DNA of 64,000 nucleotides, taken from positions 248,001-312,000 of the forward strand of contig JABFGK010000002.1 of the NCBI GenBank assembly GCA_013112555.1, given 5' to 3'. The stretch comes from Planctomycetota bacterium (GTDB lineage: Bacteria; Planctomycetota; Phycisphaerae; Phycisphaerales; UBA5793). Each line of letters opens with the position of its first letter. The first letter of the stretch is position 1. The position numbers were made by a program, and so were the translations under genes. Of the stretch, positions 1-8,574 are shown in pieces. Under the pieces are notes generated by a model. It worked only from the letters and a program-made list of their open reading frames with translations. It made no database searches and was not told the origin of the DNA.

Positions 1-445
1 TATCACCGTCGTGTGACATCTGGTATGTTGGGTAATCTGAGATTGGAACCGGGTGACGATGGATCACCCCTGTTTTAGGGAGCGGGCCGCTGGTGGGACT
101 CTTGCGGCTCGTCCAACTGACAACTCAATGATGCTGGAAAGCCAGCAAGCACGCACGCAAGAGGCTGCTATCTATCTGCGCTGCAGAGGCCAGGCTGACT
201 GTGTTTCCCATGCTGCTCCTGCTGCTGTTGCTCCCCTCGGTGTAGTCCATCAAGGCGGGGCATCAATCACGGGCGCGTGGCCATACCGGGTCTGAATCAC
301 CAATGCCGTGCAGTTTGGCAGACTCGTGAGAGCCAATGCCGGGCACATGCATCTGTGCCGGTTGGCTTTGCGGGCACCCTTCGTGGACGAAGGTCTGACT
401 GTGACCAGGACTGTCACGGGACGTGTCTGGGAAAGGAGCCGGAAG
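1..445. other. No convincing gene
   Basis: The open frames here are short, overlap one another on both strands, and have neither a ribosome site nor a recognisable product. The stretch ends with the ribosome site of the sigma factor gene. An upstream gene could be cut at the left edge, but nothing in the sequence supports one. Confidence 0.5.
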
Positions 446-997
446 GTGGAAACCACGCGCGATCGGGCCGATCTGGTGCTCTCCATGTTCGAGAAGTACT
501 ACGGCCGAGTGTACTGCTTTGCACGCCAATCGCTGCAGGCAGGACAAGCAGAGGACATTGCCCAGGATGTCTTTCTCAAACTCCTCCAACACTCTCAGTT
601 GGAGGGCAAGACCATCAAGATCAGTTATCTGCTCAAGATTGCTGACAATCTCATCAAGCGTCGCTACCGACGGCAGCAACGGTTTGCCACCTATCTGGAG
701 CGGCGCGGATCAGAGGCCGAAACCGAGAGCGATGACTGCGAAGTCACTGCCGCCGGCATCAGCGAGCAACTCAAGGCTGACCTGTGCGCGCTTGATCAGG
801 CCATGGCCCAGTTGACGGAGCATGAGCAGGATGCCGTCCGGCTCATCGTCACCGAAGGGCTGAGCTACGAGGCAGCCGCTGCTTCGCTGAGCGTCCCGGT
901 CACCACGCTCAATAACTGGAAGTACCGCGGCCTGCGGAAACTCCAGGAGTTGACCGAGGCCAGGATCCCTGACCGACGGGCCATGACGGGCAGTTGA
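446..997 (+). CDS. ECF-like RNA polymerase sigma-70 factor
   Basis: This 183-residue protein has the two conserved parts of a small sigma-70 factor. Region 2 includes AGQAEDIAQDVFLKLLQHS, followed by the basic NLIKRRYRRQQR stretch. Region 4 is a helix-turn-helix (LTEHEQDAVRLIVTEGLSYE, then SVPVTTLNNWKYRGLRKL). It should direct RNA polymerase to a small promoter set. The frame opens further upstream, but I chose the GTG at 446 because AGGAG lies seven bases before it and family similarity begins just after it. No anti-sigma gene follows; the next 100 bases lead into a repeat element. Promoter targets cannot be read from the sequence. Sigma-factor identity is secure, subgroup is not. Confidence 0.85.
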   Translation: METTRDRADLVLSMFEKYYGRVYCFARQSLQAGQAEDIAQDVFLKLLQHSQLEGKTIKISYLLKIADNLIKRRYRRQQRFATYLERRGSEAETESDDCEVTAAGISEQLKADLCALDQAMAQLTEHEQDAVRLIVTEGLSYEAAAASLSVPVTTLNNWKYRGLRKLQELTEARIPDRRAMTGS

Positions 998-1107
998 ACA
1001 GAGTCCATCAGTGCCCGTGGATCACCCATCGCGATGTACGATGTGCGATCGGCCTCGCAGCCAGAGTTGCCATCAGGACTCGTGTTCACTCATCCTGCGC
1101 TCAAACT

Positions 1108-1376
1108 CAGGCCTCCGGAGCCACGAAGTGGCGTCTGGGAAGTAGCCAGGGGCCAGTGAGTCGCTCGTACGACGAACGCAGCCCCTGGTCAAGCAATGAT
1201 GCAGGCAACAAGCCCCGGCAGGGGCGCAGGCGTATGGACTTCGGCTAATCGGCACCTTCGCCCTCTCTCGGGGGCTTGGGTGGTCGTGCCGACCCCATTC
1301 CTCGGGCGGCATTCGCCACGCGGGGAGGGGGGAGGCGCTTGCTCACTGGCCCCGGGTGTGTTCAACCGGGGCTAAT
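1108..1376. repeat. Mosaic hairpin repeat, copy A
   Basis: Positions 1108-1350 match the reverse complement of 56160-56450 over most of their length. Shared pieces include CCACGAAGTGGCG, GCCCCGGCAGGGGCGCAGG and CTCTCGGGGGCTTGG, and the matching core is 183 bases here against about 190 there. It is followed at 1350-1376 by a separate hairpin (CCCCGGGTGTGTTCAACCGG, then GGCTAAT) that also occurs near 14199 and 56072. It has no coding potential. It begins about 110 bases after the sigma factor stop. It looks like a non-autonomous or REP-like element; the mechanism of spread is unknown. Confidence 0.75.
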
Positions 1377-1800
1377 CCGTAGGGCCTGGGAGCGAGGATA
1401 AGGCAACGCAATAACAAGCAGCCCCGTTCACGGGCATACCGTCCATCGGTTATCAGACGGCAATCAATCACAACTAAAACATCCGAATCTGCTGCAGAAC
1501 CCCCGATCTACAAGTTCTCACGGTGCTGAAATGGGCTGTGGGTGGGTGATCAGGGACAAGCCTGCAAAAAAGCGCGGTCCCGAGTCAGTCTGTGGGCCTC
1601 AATGTGAAATCGCCCGACCGATCGACCCAACAAGGTAGGGCAAGGACATGGATGGCAGCAGGACGCCTGCCTGAGACCGCAAGAGACAGGAAACAGGACC
1701 TCATTTCAAGCCTGAATAAGAAAGATACGTGCCCCGGACGACACCTCGAACGCACAAACGACGCAATCGAGCGAGACACGGGGATGAAAGGACAGGAACC

Positions 1801-2757
1801 ATGAGCATCGGCAAGACCCTATTCCGCACGGCCCTGATCGGAACGCTGGCAGTTGGTGGACTTACGCTCATCGTTGGACCGCAGCGGATGGCCACGGGAG
1901 CGGCACAGGCTCGCTACACGCTGGTGAGTTGGTTTGACAGTAACGTCGAAGACCCCGTCATCATCCGTCAGCAACTCAAGAAGTTGCAGGAGCAGTATCC
2001 CGAGCGGATTCGCGAACTGCGCAAGGCATTGACGGCGGTTGACGGCGACATCGCTGCCACGCAGCGTGAGATCGAAGTGGCCTCCAAGGTGGTCACGATG
2101 GCCAAGGCAGACCTCGGCACGCTCGCCGGTCTGGTTGATGAGGCCCAGGTGACGTTGGCCGCTGACACGGGCGGTCGGGACGTTCTGGTGAAGTTCCAGG
2201 GCCGGCACCTGTCGGTCGAGCAGGCCTATGCACGGGCCAACCGCATCAAGCAGGCGGCTGTGAACTACCAGGATCGGCAGGGCCAGGGCGAGCATGAACT
2301 GACGCTGCTGCAGAATCAGCGGAAGCGCCTCAGTGACCAGCTCGGCAAACTCGAGAGCGAATACTCCGCCTTCCAGGCTCAGGTCTGGCAGATCGAGCGG
2401 CAACTGGCTGCGATCGAGCGGGACAAGGAACTCATCGAGATGATGGAAGATCGCGAAGAGGTGCTCGATAACAACGGCCACTTCCAGATCAACAGCCTTG
2501 ATGCCCTGAACGCTCGCCTCGAATCGGTCCGCAACGAGCATGCAGCCATCCTCGAATCCTTCAACGATCAACTGACCGAAGACGACTACGTCTCGGTGGC
2601 CCAGGGCCGGATCATCCTCGAAGGCATGAACGACCCGTTCGACTGGAGCGACATTGAAGATGCTGCCCCGGCACTGGACGACTTCCCGCAGGCTCCGATC
2701 GTGATCGACGGCGTGACCCATGACACGATGGCTTCACTGCCGAACGCGGATCAGTAA
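1801..2757 (+). CDS. Secreted or periplasmic coiled-coil protein, function unknown
   Basis: A 318-residue protein starting at an ATG preceded by GAAAGGACAGGAACC, a good ribosome site. Residues 1-36 form a signal peptide or membrane anchor with the hydrophobic core ALIGTLAVGGLTLIVG. Residues 60-250 are mostly heptad-like, charged helix (QQLKKLQEQYPERIRELRKA; ERQLAAIERDKELIEMMEDR), so a long coiled coil is expected. The C-terminal 60 residues are acidic and probably disordered. No enzymatic motif is visible. It stands alone, with two hairpin terminators downstream. An envelope structural or PspA-like role is possible, but that is guesswork. Confidence 0.75.
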   Translation: MSIGKTLFRTALIGTLAVGGLTLIVGPQRMATGAAQARYTLVSWFDSNVEDPVIIRQQLKKLQEQYPERIRELRKALTAVDGDIAATQREIEVASKVVTMAKADLGTLAGLVDEAQVTLAADTGGRDVLVKFQGRHLSVEQAYARANRIKQAAVNYQDRQGQGEHELTLLQNQRKRLSDQLGKLESEYSAFQAQVWQIERQLAAIERDKELIEMMEDREEVLDNNGHFQINSLDALNARLESVRNEHAAILESFNDQLTEDDYVSVAQGRIILEGMNDPFDWSDIEDAAPALDDFPQAPIVIDGVTHDTMASLPNADQ

Positions 2758-2871
2758 GCAACGAATCCTGGAGACAGGATCCTCGCAGGCTGGGACGGGC
2801 AACACACTGATGGCCTGACCCGACACGGACCCGACCTGTGAGACGACGACGAGTATCGGCCATCCAACGCT

Positions 2872-2905
2872 CCGCACGCATATGGGCGTGCGGGGTGTTT
2901 TTTTT
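2872..2905 (+). terminator. Rho-independent terminator
   Basis: CCGCACGC (2872-2879) pairs perfectly with GCGTGCGG (2886-2893) around a six-base loop. The tract GGTGTTTTTTTT follows. It lies 115 bases after the coiled-coil protein gene. Confidence 0.85.
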
Positions 2906-2924
2906 GCGCCCACCGCCTGACACC

Positions 2925-2953
2925 CCCACGCATGCGGATGCGTGGGCTTGTTT
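2925..2953 (+). terminator. Second hairpin terminator in tandem
   Basis: CCCACGCAT (2925-2933) pairs with ATGCGTGGG (2938-2946) around a GCGG loop, followed by CTTGTTT. It reinforces the terminator just upstream and insulates the ABC transporter operon. The weaker U-tract lowers confidence. Confidence 0.65.
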
Positions 2954-3050
2954 AATCACGCGGCGAACGCACAGCCTGCTCTCCCTCTTGTACCCGAAAG
3001 TCGCTGACAACTGCATCGGCAAGCCGTCTCGCTGCTAGCATCAACGCACT

Positions 3051-5090
3051 ATGGCCGATAGCAACGGGGCCGGTAACGGCAACGACAACGACAACCTCAA
3101 GGACGATCAACCGCCCACACCCGAACTGGGGGAAGCAGTCGGGCTGCCGCCGACCATCCCGCGCCGGTCGCTGGTTGCCCGTCTGTTCGGGCTCGCATGG
3201 GAGTACCGGGGTCGCTGTCTGGCAGCACTCGGGACCGCCGTGTTTGTCCAACTGCTCGCGCTGGGTGGCTTCATTTTCAGCGGTCTGGCACTCGATATTC
3301 TGCGCCATGCCCAAAGCCCGGAGAAGGCACCCACTCCGACCTGGCCCTTCGGCTTATCCAATCTCGCTGACTTCAGTAACTGGACACTTCAGTCGCAGAT
3401 CATGCTTGCCGCCGGCATCGTACTCGGCCTGACGCTGATCCGCTCGGGGGCGTACTACCTGTCCCGGATTGCGGATGAAGGATTGGTCCAGGCCGTCGTC
3501 GTCCGGTTGCGCACCCGGCTGTATCACAAACTCCAGCACCAGACGTTCGCGTTCTACGACGAGTTTGAAACCGGGGGCCTGATCAACCGCGTCACGGGCG
3601 ATGCGCAGTCCGTCCGCCAGTTCGTGCAGGGCATCGTTGTTCGTGTGCTCGTGTCCGGCTGTACGCTGGCGCTGTTTCTCACCTACATGCTCAAGGCCCA
3701 CTGGGGGCTGACGGTGGCCGTGCTGGTCGTCGTGCCGCTCCAGGGGTTGGCCATGTGGCAGTATGCCCGCCGGGTTCGGCCGCGCTTCAAGGCCATGCGT
3801 GAAGCGATCGATCGGCTCATTCAGACACTGCAGGAAAGCGTCATCGGCGTCAAGGTGGTCAAGGGGTTCGGCCGGGAGCCGGAAATGGTCGCGCGGTTTG
3901 CGGGCCGGAACACGGACGCCAACAACGCCCGGCTGAGCATTGCGAAACTCATGAGTTCGTTCATGCCCAGCATCCCATTCTTCGGCTTTCTGCAACTGGC
4001 GATCCTGCTGGGCTACGGCGGGTTCCTCGTCCGGCTCGGGCCGGAGGCCGGTGGCATTGCGCTCGGGACACTGTGGGTCTTTCTGAGCCTGATTCGCCGA
4101 TTGGCCGAACAAGTCGATGCGATGATCCAGGTGGCTGCCGTCCTGCCGGAAGCGATGACCGGGGCCGAGCGCGTGTTCGAGATCATCGACGCCGACCCGA
4201 CCATTGCACCACCGGCTGCCACCGCGTACACGCCGGCCCCGGAGACCGTTCGAGGTGCGATCACACTCGAAAACGTGAGTTTCAAGTTTCCATCAGCAGA
4301 GAGCCAGGATGCCGGGCAGTGGGTACTCGAAAACGTGTCGCTTGACATTGAGCCGGGTGAGACGGTGGCCGTGGTCGGCCCTGCCGGTGCCGGCAAGACG
4401 AGTCTGTTGAATCTCATGCCTCGCTTCTATGACCCGCAGGTCGGGCGGGTGCTCATTGACGGCGTTGATGCTCGGGATTGGGATCTCGATGCGCTGCGAC
4501 GGGCCTTCGGGATCGTCTTTCAGGAGCCGTATCTGTTTTCCAACTCGGTGATGGCCAACATCGCATTCGGCAGAGACGACAGCCCGCCCGAGGTGGTTGA
4601 ACAGGCGCTGAACGATGCCTGCGCCGATGAGTTTGTCAATGACCTGCCGAAGGGACTCAAGACCATTGTCGGCGAGCGGGGTCTGACGCTCTCCGGCGGT
4701 GAGCGACAGCGCCTCAGTCTGGCTCGGGCACTGCTGGTCGAACCGCCGATCATGCTGCTGGACGATGCCACGTCTTCCGTTGATGCCCGGACCGAGGTAC
4801 GAATCCAGAAGGCACTCAACCGGATCATGATGGGGCGGACGACCCTGATCGTGGCCCATCGCCTCAGTACGCTGCGCCGAGCCGATCGCATTGTCGTCCT
4901 CGAACGGGGACGCGTGGCCGGTGTCGGGACGCATGACCAACTGCTGGAGTCCAACGAGCATTACCGGCGCAGTGCCGAGTTACAACTTGAGCGTGAACTG
5001 GCGGAATGGCGCCAAGGCCGTCAGCCTGATGCGGCCGCGGAGGCGGAGTCAAAGCCCTCGTCATCGTACTCAGAGGGGGCCGGGACATGA
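3051..5090 (+). CDS. ABC transporter, fused permease and ATPase half-transporter (MsbA-like)
   Basis: This 679-residue protein has the layout of a type I ABC exporter half. A six-helix transmembrane domain (about residues 35-370) includes the coupling-region motif FYDEFETGGLINRVTGDAQS. A nucleotide-binding domain follows, with Walker A GPAGAGKTS, the Q-loop in FQEPYLFSNSV, the signature LSGGERQRLSLARALL, Walker B IMLLDDATSSVD and the H-loop in VAHRLS. All ATPase residues are intact. Its stop overlaps the start of the next gene by four bases (ATGA), and that gene encodes a second half, so a heterodimeric exporter is likely. The substrate (lipid, peptide or drug) cannot be inferred. The N-terminal 35 residues are polar and rich in Asn/Asp. 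Confidence 0.93.
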   Translation: MADSNGAGNGNDNDNLKDDQPPTPELGEAVGLPPTIPRRSLVARLFGLAWEYRGRCLAALGTAVFVQLLALGGFIFSGLALDILRHAQSPEKAPTPTWPFGLSNLADFSNWTLQSQIMLAAGIVLGLTLIRSGAYYLSRIADEGLVQAVVVRLRTRLYHKLQHQTFAFYDEFETGGLINRVTGDAQSVRQFVQGIVVRVLVSGCTLALFLTYMLKAHWGLTVAVLVVVPLQGLAMWQYARRVRPRFKAMREAIDRLIQTLQESVIGVKVVKGFGREPEMVARFAGRNTDANNARLSIAKLMSSFMPSIPFFGFLQLAILLGYGGFLVRLGPEAGGIALGTLWVFLSLIRRLAEQVDAMIQVAAVLPEAMTGAERVFEIIDADPTIAPPAATAYTPAPETVRGAITLENVSFKFPSAESQDAGQWVLENVSLDIEPGETVAVVGPAGAGKTSLLNLMPRFYDPQVGRVLIDGVDARDWDLDALRRAFGIVFQEPYLFSNSVMANIAFGRDDSPPEVVEQALNDACADEFVNDLPKGLKTIVGERGLTLSGGERQRLSLARALLVEPPIMLLDDATSSVDARTEVRIQKALNRIMMGRTTLIVAHRLSTLRRADRIVVLERGRVAGVGTHDQLLESNEHYRRSAELQLERELAEWRQGRQPDAAAEAESKPSSSYSEGAGT

Positions 5091-6995
5091 TGAACTTCCG
5101 TTGGACACCCACACCTGATGAAGTGCTCACAGCCGTCTCGCCCGGCGATGACCGGGGCGCGCGCATCAGGCCGTTTGACAAGAGCCTGACTCGCCGCATC
5201 TGGGACCAGATGGCCCGGTACCCGCTGCTGTTGACCGGCGTCGTCATTCTGGCCGTCGTGTTGGCCGGGCTGAACGTGGCGATTCCCTATGTGCTGACCG
5301 AGACGATTCGTGGCCCGATCGGGGATGCCGGGGGGTTCCAGGATCGCTTCGGCCTGAGCCCGGAAACAGGGCTTGGGTTGGGCGTCGGGATAATCGTCCT
5401 GCTGGCAGGCTTGTGGTACATCATCATGCGCACCCGGCAGTGGTGGGTGAATCAGCTTGGCGAGTTCGTCGTGCGCGACCTGCGGCGGGCCGTGTTCGAT
5501 CATCTTCAACTGCTCGGCATGGACTTCTACGATCGCACCAAAGTCGGCCGGATTGTGGCTCGGGGCACGAGCGATATCAGGGCCATCCGCGGGGCCGTGA
5601 TGCATGTCGTCCCGCGCACACTGATCGCGGTGGTCCAGATGGCCGGTGCGCTGACGTTCATGCTGTTGGCGTATGACCTCGTGCTCGGTCTGGCCGTGCT
5701 GGCCGTTGCGCCGGTGCTGTACATGGTCAACTGGTACTTCCGCCAGCGGCTTTCGAGCCGATATCGCCTGACCCAGGAATCCTACAGCATTCTGACAGCC
5801 AACCTGGCGGAGTCGATCCTCGGGATCCGGGTCACACAATCGTTTAGTCGGCAGGACGTCAATGCCACGATGTTCGACCGGCTGTGCAACCTCCACCGAG
5901 CCCGACACATGTCGGTGGCACGCATGCACGGCCTCTATCTCCCGATGCTCGACATTGCCAGCCAGATCTTCATTGCCATCGCGCTCGTGCTCGGCGGCTG
6001 GCGGGTGTCGCAGAACGCGATGACGGTCGGCGATCTACTCGGCTTCATGGTGATGACCGGGGTCTTCTTCCAGCCGATCACCGTCATCGGTGATATGTAT
6101 AACCTGACACTGCAGGCAATGGCCGGCGCGGAGCGCGTCTTCCGCCTGCTCGATACGGTGCCTGCTGAACTGGACCCGGAGCCGAGCGAGGCGGTCTCCT
6201 TACCGCGTACCGATCAGGGCATGCGCATCGAGTTTAAGAACGTCACCTTCGGGTACTCCGACGAGCCGCCCGATCCTGCATGATGTGTCGTTCACCGTCG
6301 AGCCGGGGCAGACCGTGGCACTCGTCGGCCATACCGGCAGCGGGAAGACCTCGATCGTGAACCTCATGTCGAAGTTTTATCGACACAACGGTGAGGCCGG
6401 CTCGGCCGGCGAACATGGCCGCATCCTCATCGATGGGTATGACATTGACCGGATCACGCAGGCTGATCTCCATCGCCAGATGGGAATCGTTCTGCAGGAG
6501 AACCTGCTGTTTTCCGGCACGGTGATGGACAACATTCGTTTTGCGCGTCCGGAGGCTGATGATGCCGACGTGATCGACGTCTGCGAACGCCTCGGGTGCC
6601 TCGATGTGATGCAACAACTCCAGAACGGTCTGGGTACTGAGGTCGGGGAACGTGGGGAAGCGCTCTCAATGGGGCAGCGCCAACTCGTGTGCTTTGCTCG
6701 GGCGATGCTGGCCCGGCCGAGGCTGCTGATCTGTGATGAAGCAACCAGCAGCGTCGATACCGTGACCGAAGCGCGGGTGCAGGAGGCGCTGGGTCATCTC
6801 CTGGAAGGCCGAACGAGTTTTGTGATCGCGCACCGCCTCAGTACGATTCGCAAGGCCGATCTCATTCTTGTCGTGAAAGCCGGCCGGATTGTTGAACAGG
6901 GAACGCACGCTCAACTGCTCGCACTCGGAGGGACCTACAGCGACCTCCATGCCGAGTTCGTCCGTGTCAGCCAGGGTGAACAGTCAATCCTGTAA
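5087..6995 (+). pseudogene. ABC transporter half, interrupted by a single-base frameshift
   Basis: Partner of the preceding half-transporter. The first frame (5087-6283, 398 residues) covers the six-helix domain and the start of the ATPase domain (IEFKNVTFGYSDEPP), then runs into a stop. The second frame (from about 6270 to 6995) continues PILHDVSFTVEPGQTVALVG. It carries Walker A GHTGSGKTS, signature LSMGQRQLVCFARAML, Walker B LLICDEATSSVD and VAHRLS. Removing one C from the run at 6269-6271 joins the frames into one normal protein of about 635 residues. This is either a sequencing or assembly error or a real mutation. Everything else is well conserved, which favours an intact gene in the cell. 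A GTG at 6285 could start a lone ATPase fragment, but no ribosome site precedes it. Confidence 0.85.
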
Positions 6996-7820
6996 CAGTC
7001 GGTGCAGGACATCGCTCGGCGACAGCCAGTCCATTGCGGTCGGCGTATCCGGCGCAATCACGCGCACGGCCGGGCCGATCGGGGCCCACACGCCGGGATC
7101 GGTCGGGCCGAATAACGCCATGGTCGGGATGCCGATCTGTGCTGCCAGATGCGTCGGGCCGCTGTCGAACCCGATGAACAGCCGTGCCGACTCAATCACA
7201 TCACCCAGCGCATCAAGTGAATCACAGAAGCGCCCGCCGTCATTCGTGAACGCGGCTCGCTCCGTGCGCGTGAATCGCTCCTGCTCAACCTCGCCGGCAA
7301 TCAACACAGCGTGATCAAGCGCTTCAGCCAGTTCAATGCTCCTGACGATCGGCCAGCGCTTTGCGTTCGAGCCGGCACCCACATGAAATACAATCGGCCC
7401 GCCCGGGTTCTGTTGTATCACAGGCTGGAACGCCGGATCGTCAACGCGCACCGGCGGCTTCGTCTGATGATGCGTAATGCGCGCGTTCGGGAACACCTGG
7501 CCGGCCGATTCATGCCAGATTGAACCCGGCTCCGAAATGAACGACTCAATCAACTCGACCTGTGGATACTCCCCCAGCCACTCGTCACCGAGGCCGAGTC
7601 GACGCCACAGCACATTCCACAACGGGGACTCGATGTCTCGGATGCCGCGCAACTCGGGGAGATACCGTTTGGCCAGGCGCGCTTTGTCGAGGTCCGTGAC
7701 CACAGTCACGTCGACGGCACCGAGCCGGCGGATGAACGGCCAAATGAGGACAAAGTCGCCAAGCGCTGCCTGATGCAGCACGAGGATCCTGCCGATCTTC
7801 TTCACCTTCTCATGGGGCAT
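6984..7820 (-). CDS. Glycosyltransferase family 9 (ADP-heptose:LPS heptosyltransferase-like)
   Basis: A 278-residue GT-B fold protein. Near the N-terminus, VLHQAALGDFVLIWPFIRRL is the acceptor-side glycine loop typical of family 9. Near the C-terminus, FIGFDSGPTHLAAQIGIP followed by MALFGPTDP is the family's nucleotide-sugar site. It probably adds a sugar to a lipopolysaccharide core or other surface glycan at the inner face of the membrane. It is shorter than WaaC or WaaF (about 320-350 residues). It is last in a minus-strand run with the K+ transport genes (20 bases from trkA), and its 3' end overlaps the convergent ABC gene by 12 bases. Donor and acceptor are unknown. Confidence 0.82.
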   Translation of the reverse strand: MPHEKVKKIGRILVLHQAALGDFVLIWPFIRRLGAVDVTVVTDLDKARLAKRYLPELRGIRDIESPLWNVLWRRLGLGDEWLGEYPQVELIESFISEPGSIWHESAGQVFPNARITHHQTKPPVRVDDPAFQPVIQQNPGGPIVFHVGAGSNAKRWPIVRSIELAEALDHAVLIAGEVEQERFTRTERAAFTNDGGRFCDSLDALGDVIESARLFIGFDSGPTHLAAQIGIPTMALFGPTDPGVWAPIGPAVRVIAPDTPTAMDWLSPSDVLHRLLQD

Positions 7821-7840
7821 GGTGCATCGCGCTCATCGTG

Positions 7841-8557
7841 CTAGTGCGGCAATTTCTCCAGATCGTCATCCACACCGGCCAGAACGAGAATGTCACCTTC
7901 AAGCAAAACCGTATCCGGCATCGGCGTGACGACGACAAACTCCTCCGGCTCCGTGTTGACGTCGTCCGGGTCCGCCTGCTTCCCCTTCTTGACTGCGACA
8001 ACATTGACCCGGAATCGTGACCGCAGATCGAGTTCGAGGAGCGTCTTATTCTGCCAGTCGACCGGCGTCGGGAGTTGGATCAGCCCATAGCCGGCGGCGA
8101 TTTCAACATGCTCGATCATAAACGGTGCCAGCAGGCGATGCGCCCACCGATCGGCAGCCTCATCCTCCGGGTTCACCACCGCATCCGCCCCGATGCGCGA
8201 TTGAATCGCCCCCTGCGTATAGCTCGCTGCCCGGGCAATAACCGTCTTCACACGCAGATGTTTCAGCAGCACCGTGGTCAGGACATTCGCTTCGAAGTCA
8301 TCGCCGATCGATACGACGGCACAGTCAATCTTGTCCAAACCCTGTTGACGGAGCGCCCGTTCATCAGTTGCATCGAGGCACACGGCCACCGTCACCTGAT
8401 CGCTCAGCGACTCGACGAGTTCCCGATTCTTGTCGATTGCCAACACTTCCGCCCCGCTCCGGGACAGATTGATCGCCAGGCGCGAACCGAACCGGCCCAA
8501 TCCAATGACGGCGAACCGCTGCATCGTCATAGTCTCGCTCATCATGCTGCTGCGCAT
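7841..8557 (-). CDS. trkA: K+ uptake regulatory subunit, TrkA/KtrA type (RCK domain)
   Basis: This 238-residue cytosolic protein has an N-terminal Rossmann fold (VIGLGRFGSRLAINLSRSGA, with acidic AIDKN at the end of strand 2) that binds NAD(H) or ATP. A TrkA-C domain at the C-terminus ends in PDTVLLEGDILVLAGVDDD. At 238 residues it has a single RCK unit, like KtrA, rather than the duplicated 458-residue E. coli TrkA. It gates the channel encoded immediately upstream, 17 bases away. Several ATG codons are available; the one at 8557 directly abuts GGAAGG, so 8545 may be the true start. Confidence 0.9.
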   Translation of the reverse strand: MRSSMMSETMTMQRFAVIGLGRFGSRLAINLSRSGAEVLAIDKNRELVESLSDQVTVAVCLDATDERALRQQGLDKIDCAVVSIGDDFEANVLTTVLLKHLRVKTVIARAASYTQGAIQSRIGADAVVNPEDEAADRWAHRLLAPFMIEHVEIAAGYGLIQLPTPVDWQNKTLLELDLRSRFRVNVVAVKKGKQADPDDVNTEPEEFVVVTPMPDTVLLEGDILVLAGVDDDLEKLPH

Positions 8558-8574
8558 CCTTCCGGCACGGTGTA

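Noticed and set aside
53-295. Short plus-strand frame at the left edge
   Set aside because: No ribosome site, domain or sensible composition; it overlaps other equally weak frames.
1073-1312. Short frames inside the mosaic repeat
   Set aside because: They follow the repeat and are not conserved in frame between copies A and B.
1819-2721. 300-codon minus-strand frame opposite the coiled-coil protein
   Set aside because: Its composition is an antisense shadow. The plus-strand gene has a signal peptide and a good ribosome site.
6260-6290. Programmed ribosomal frameshifting in the ABC gene
   Set aside because: There is no classical slippery heptamer or downstream pseudoknot that I can see, and the family does not use frameshifting. 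A sequence error or simple mutation explains it.
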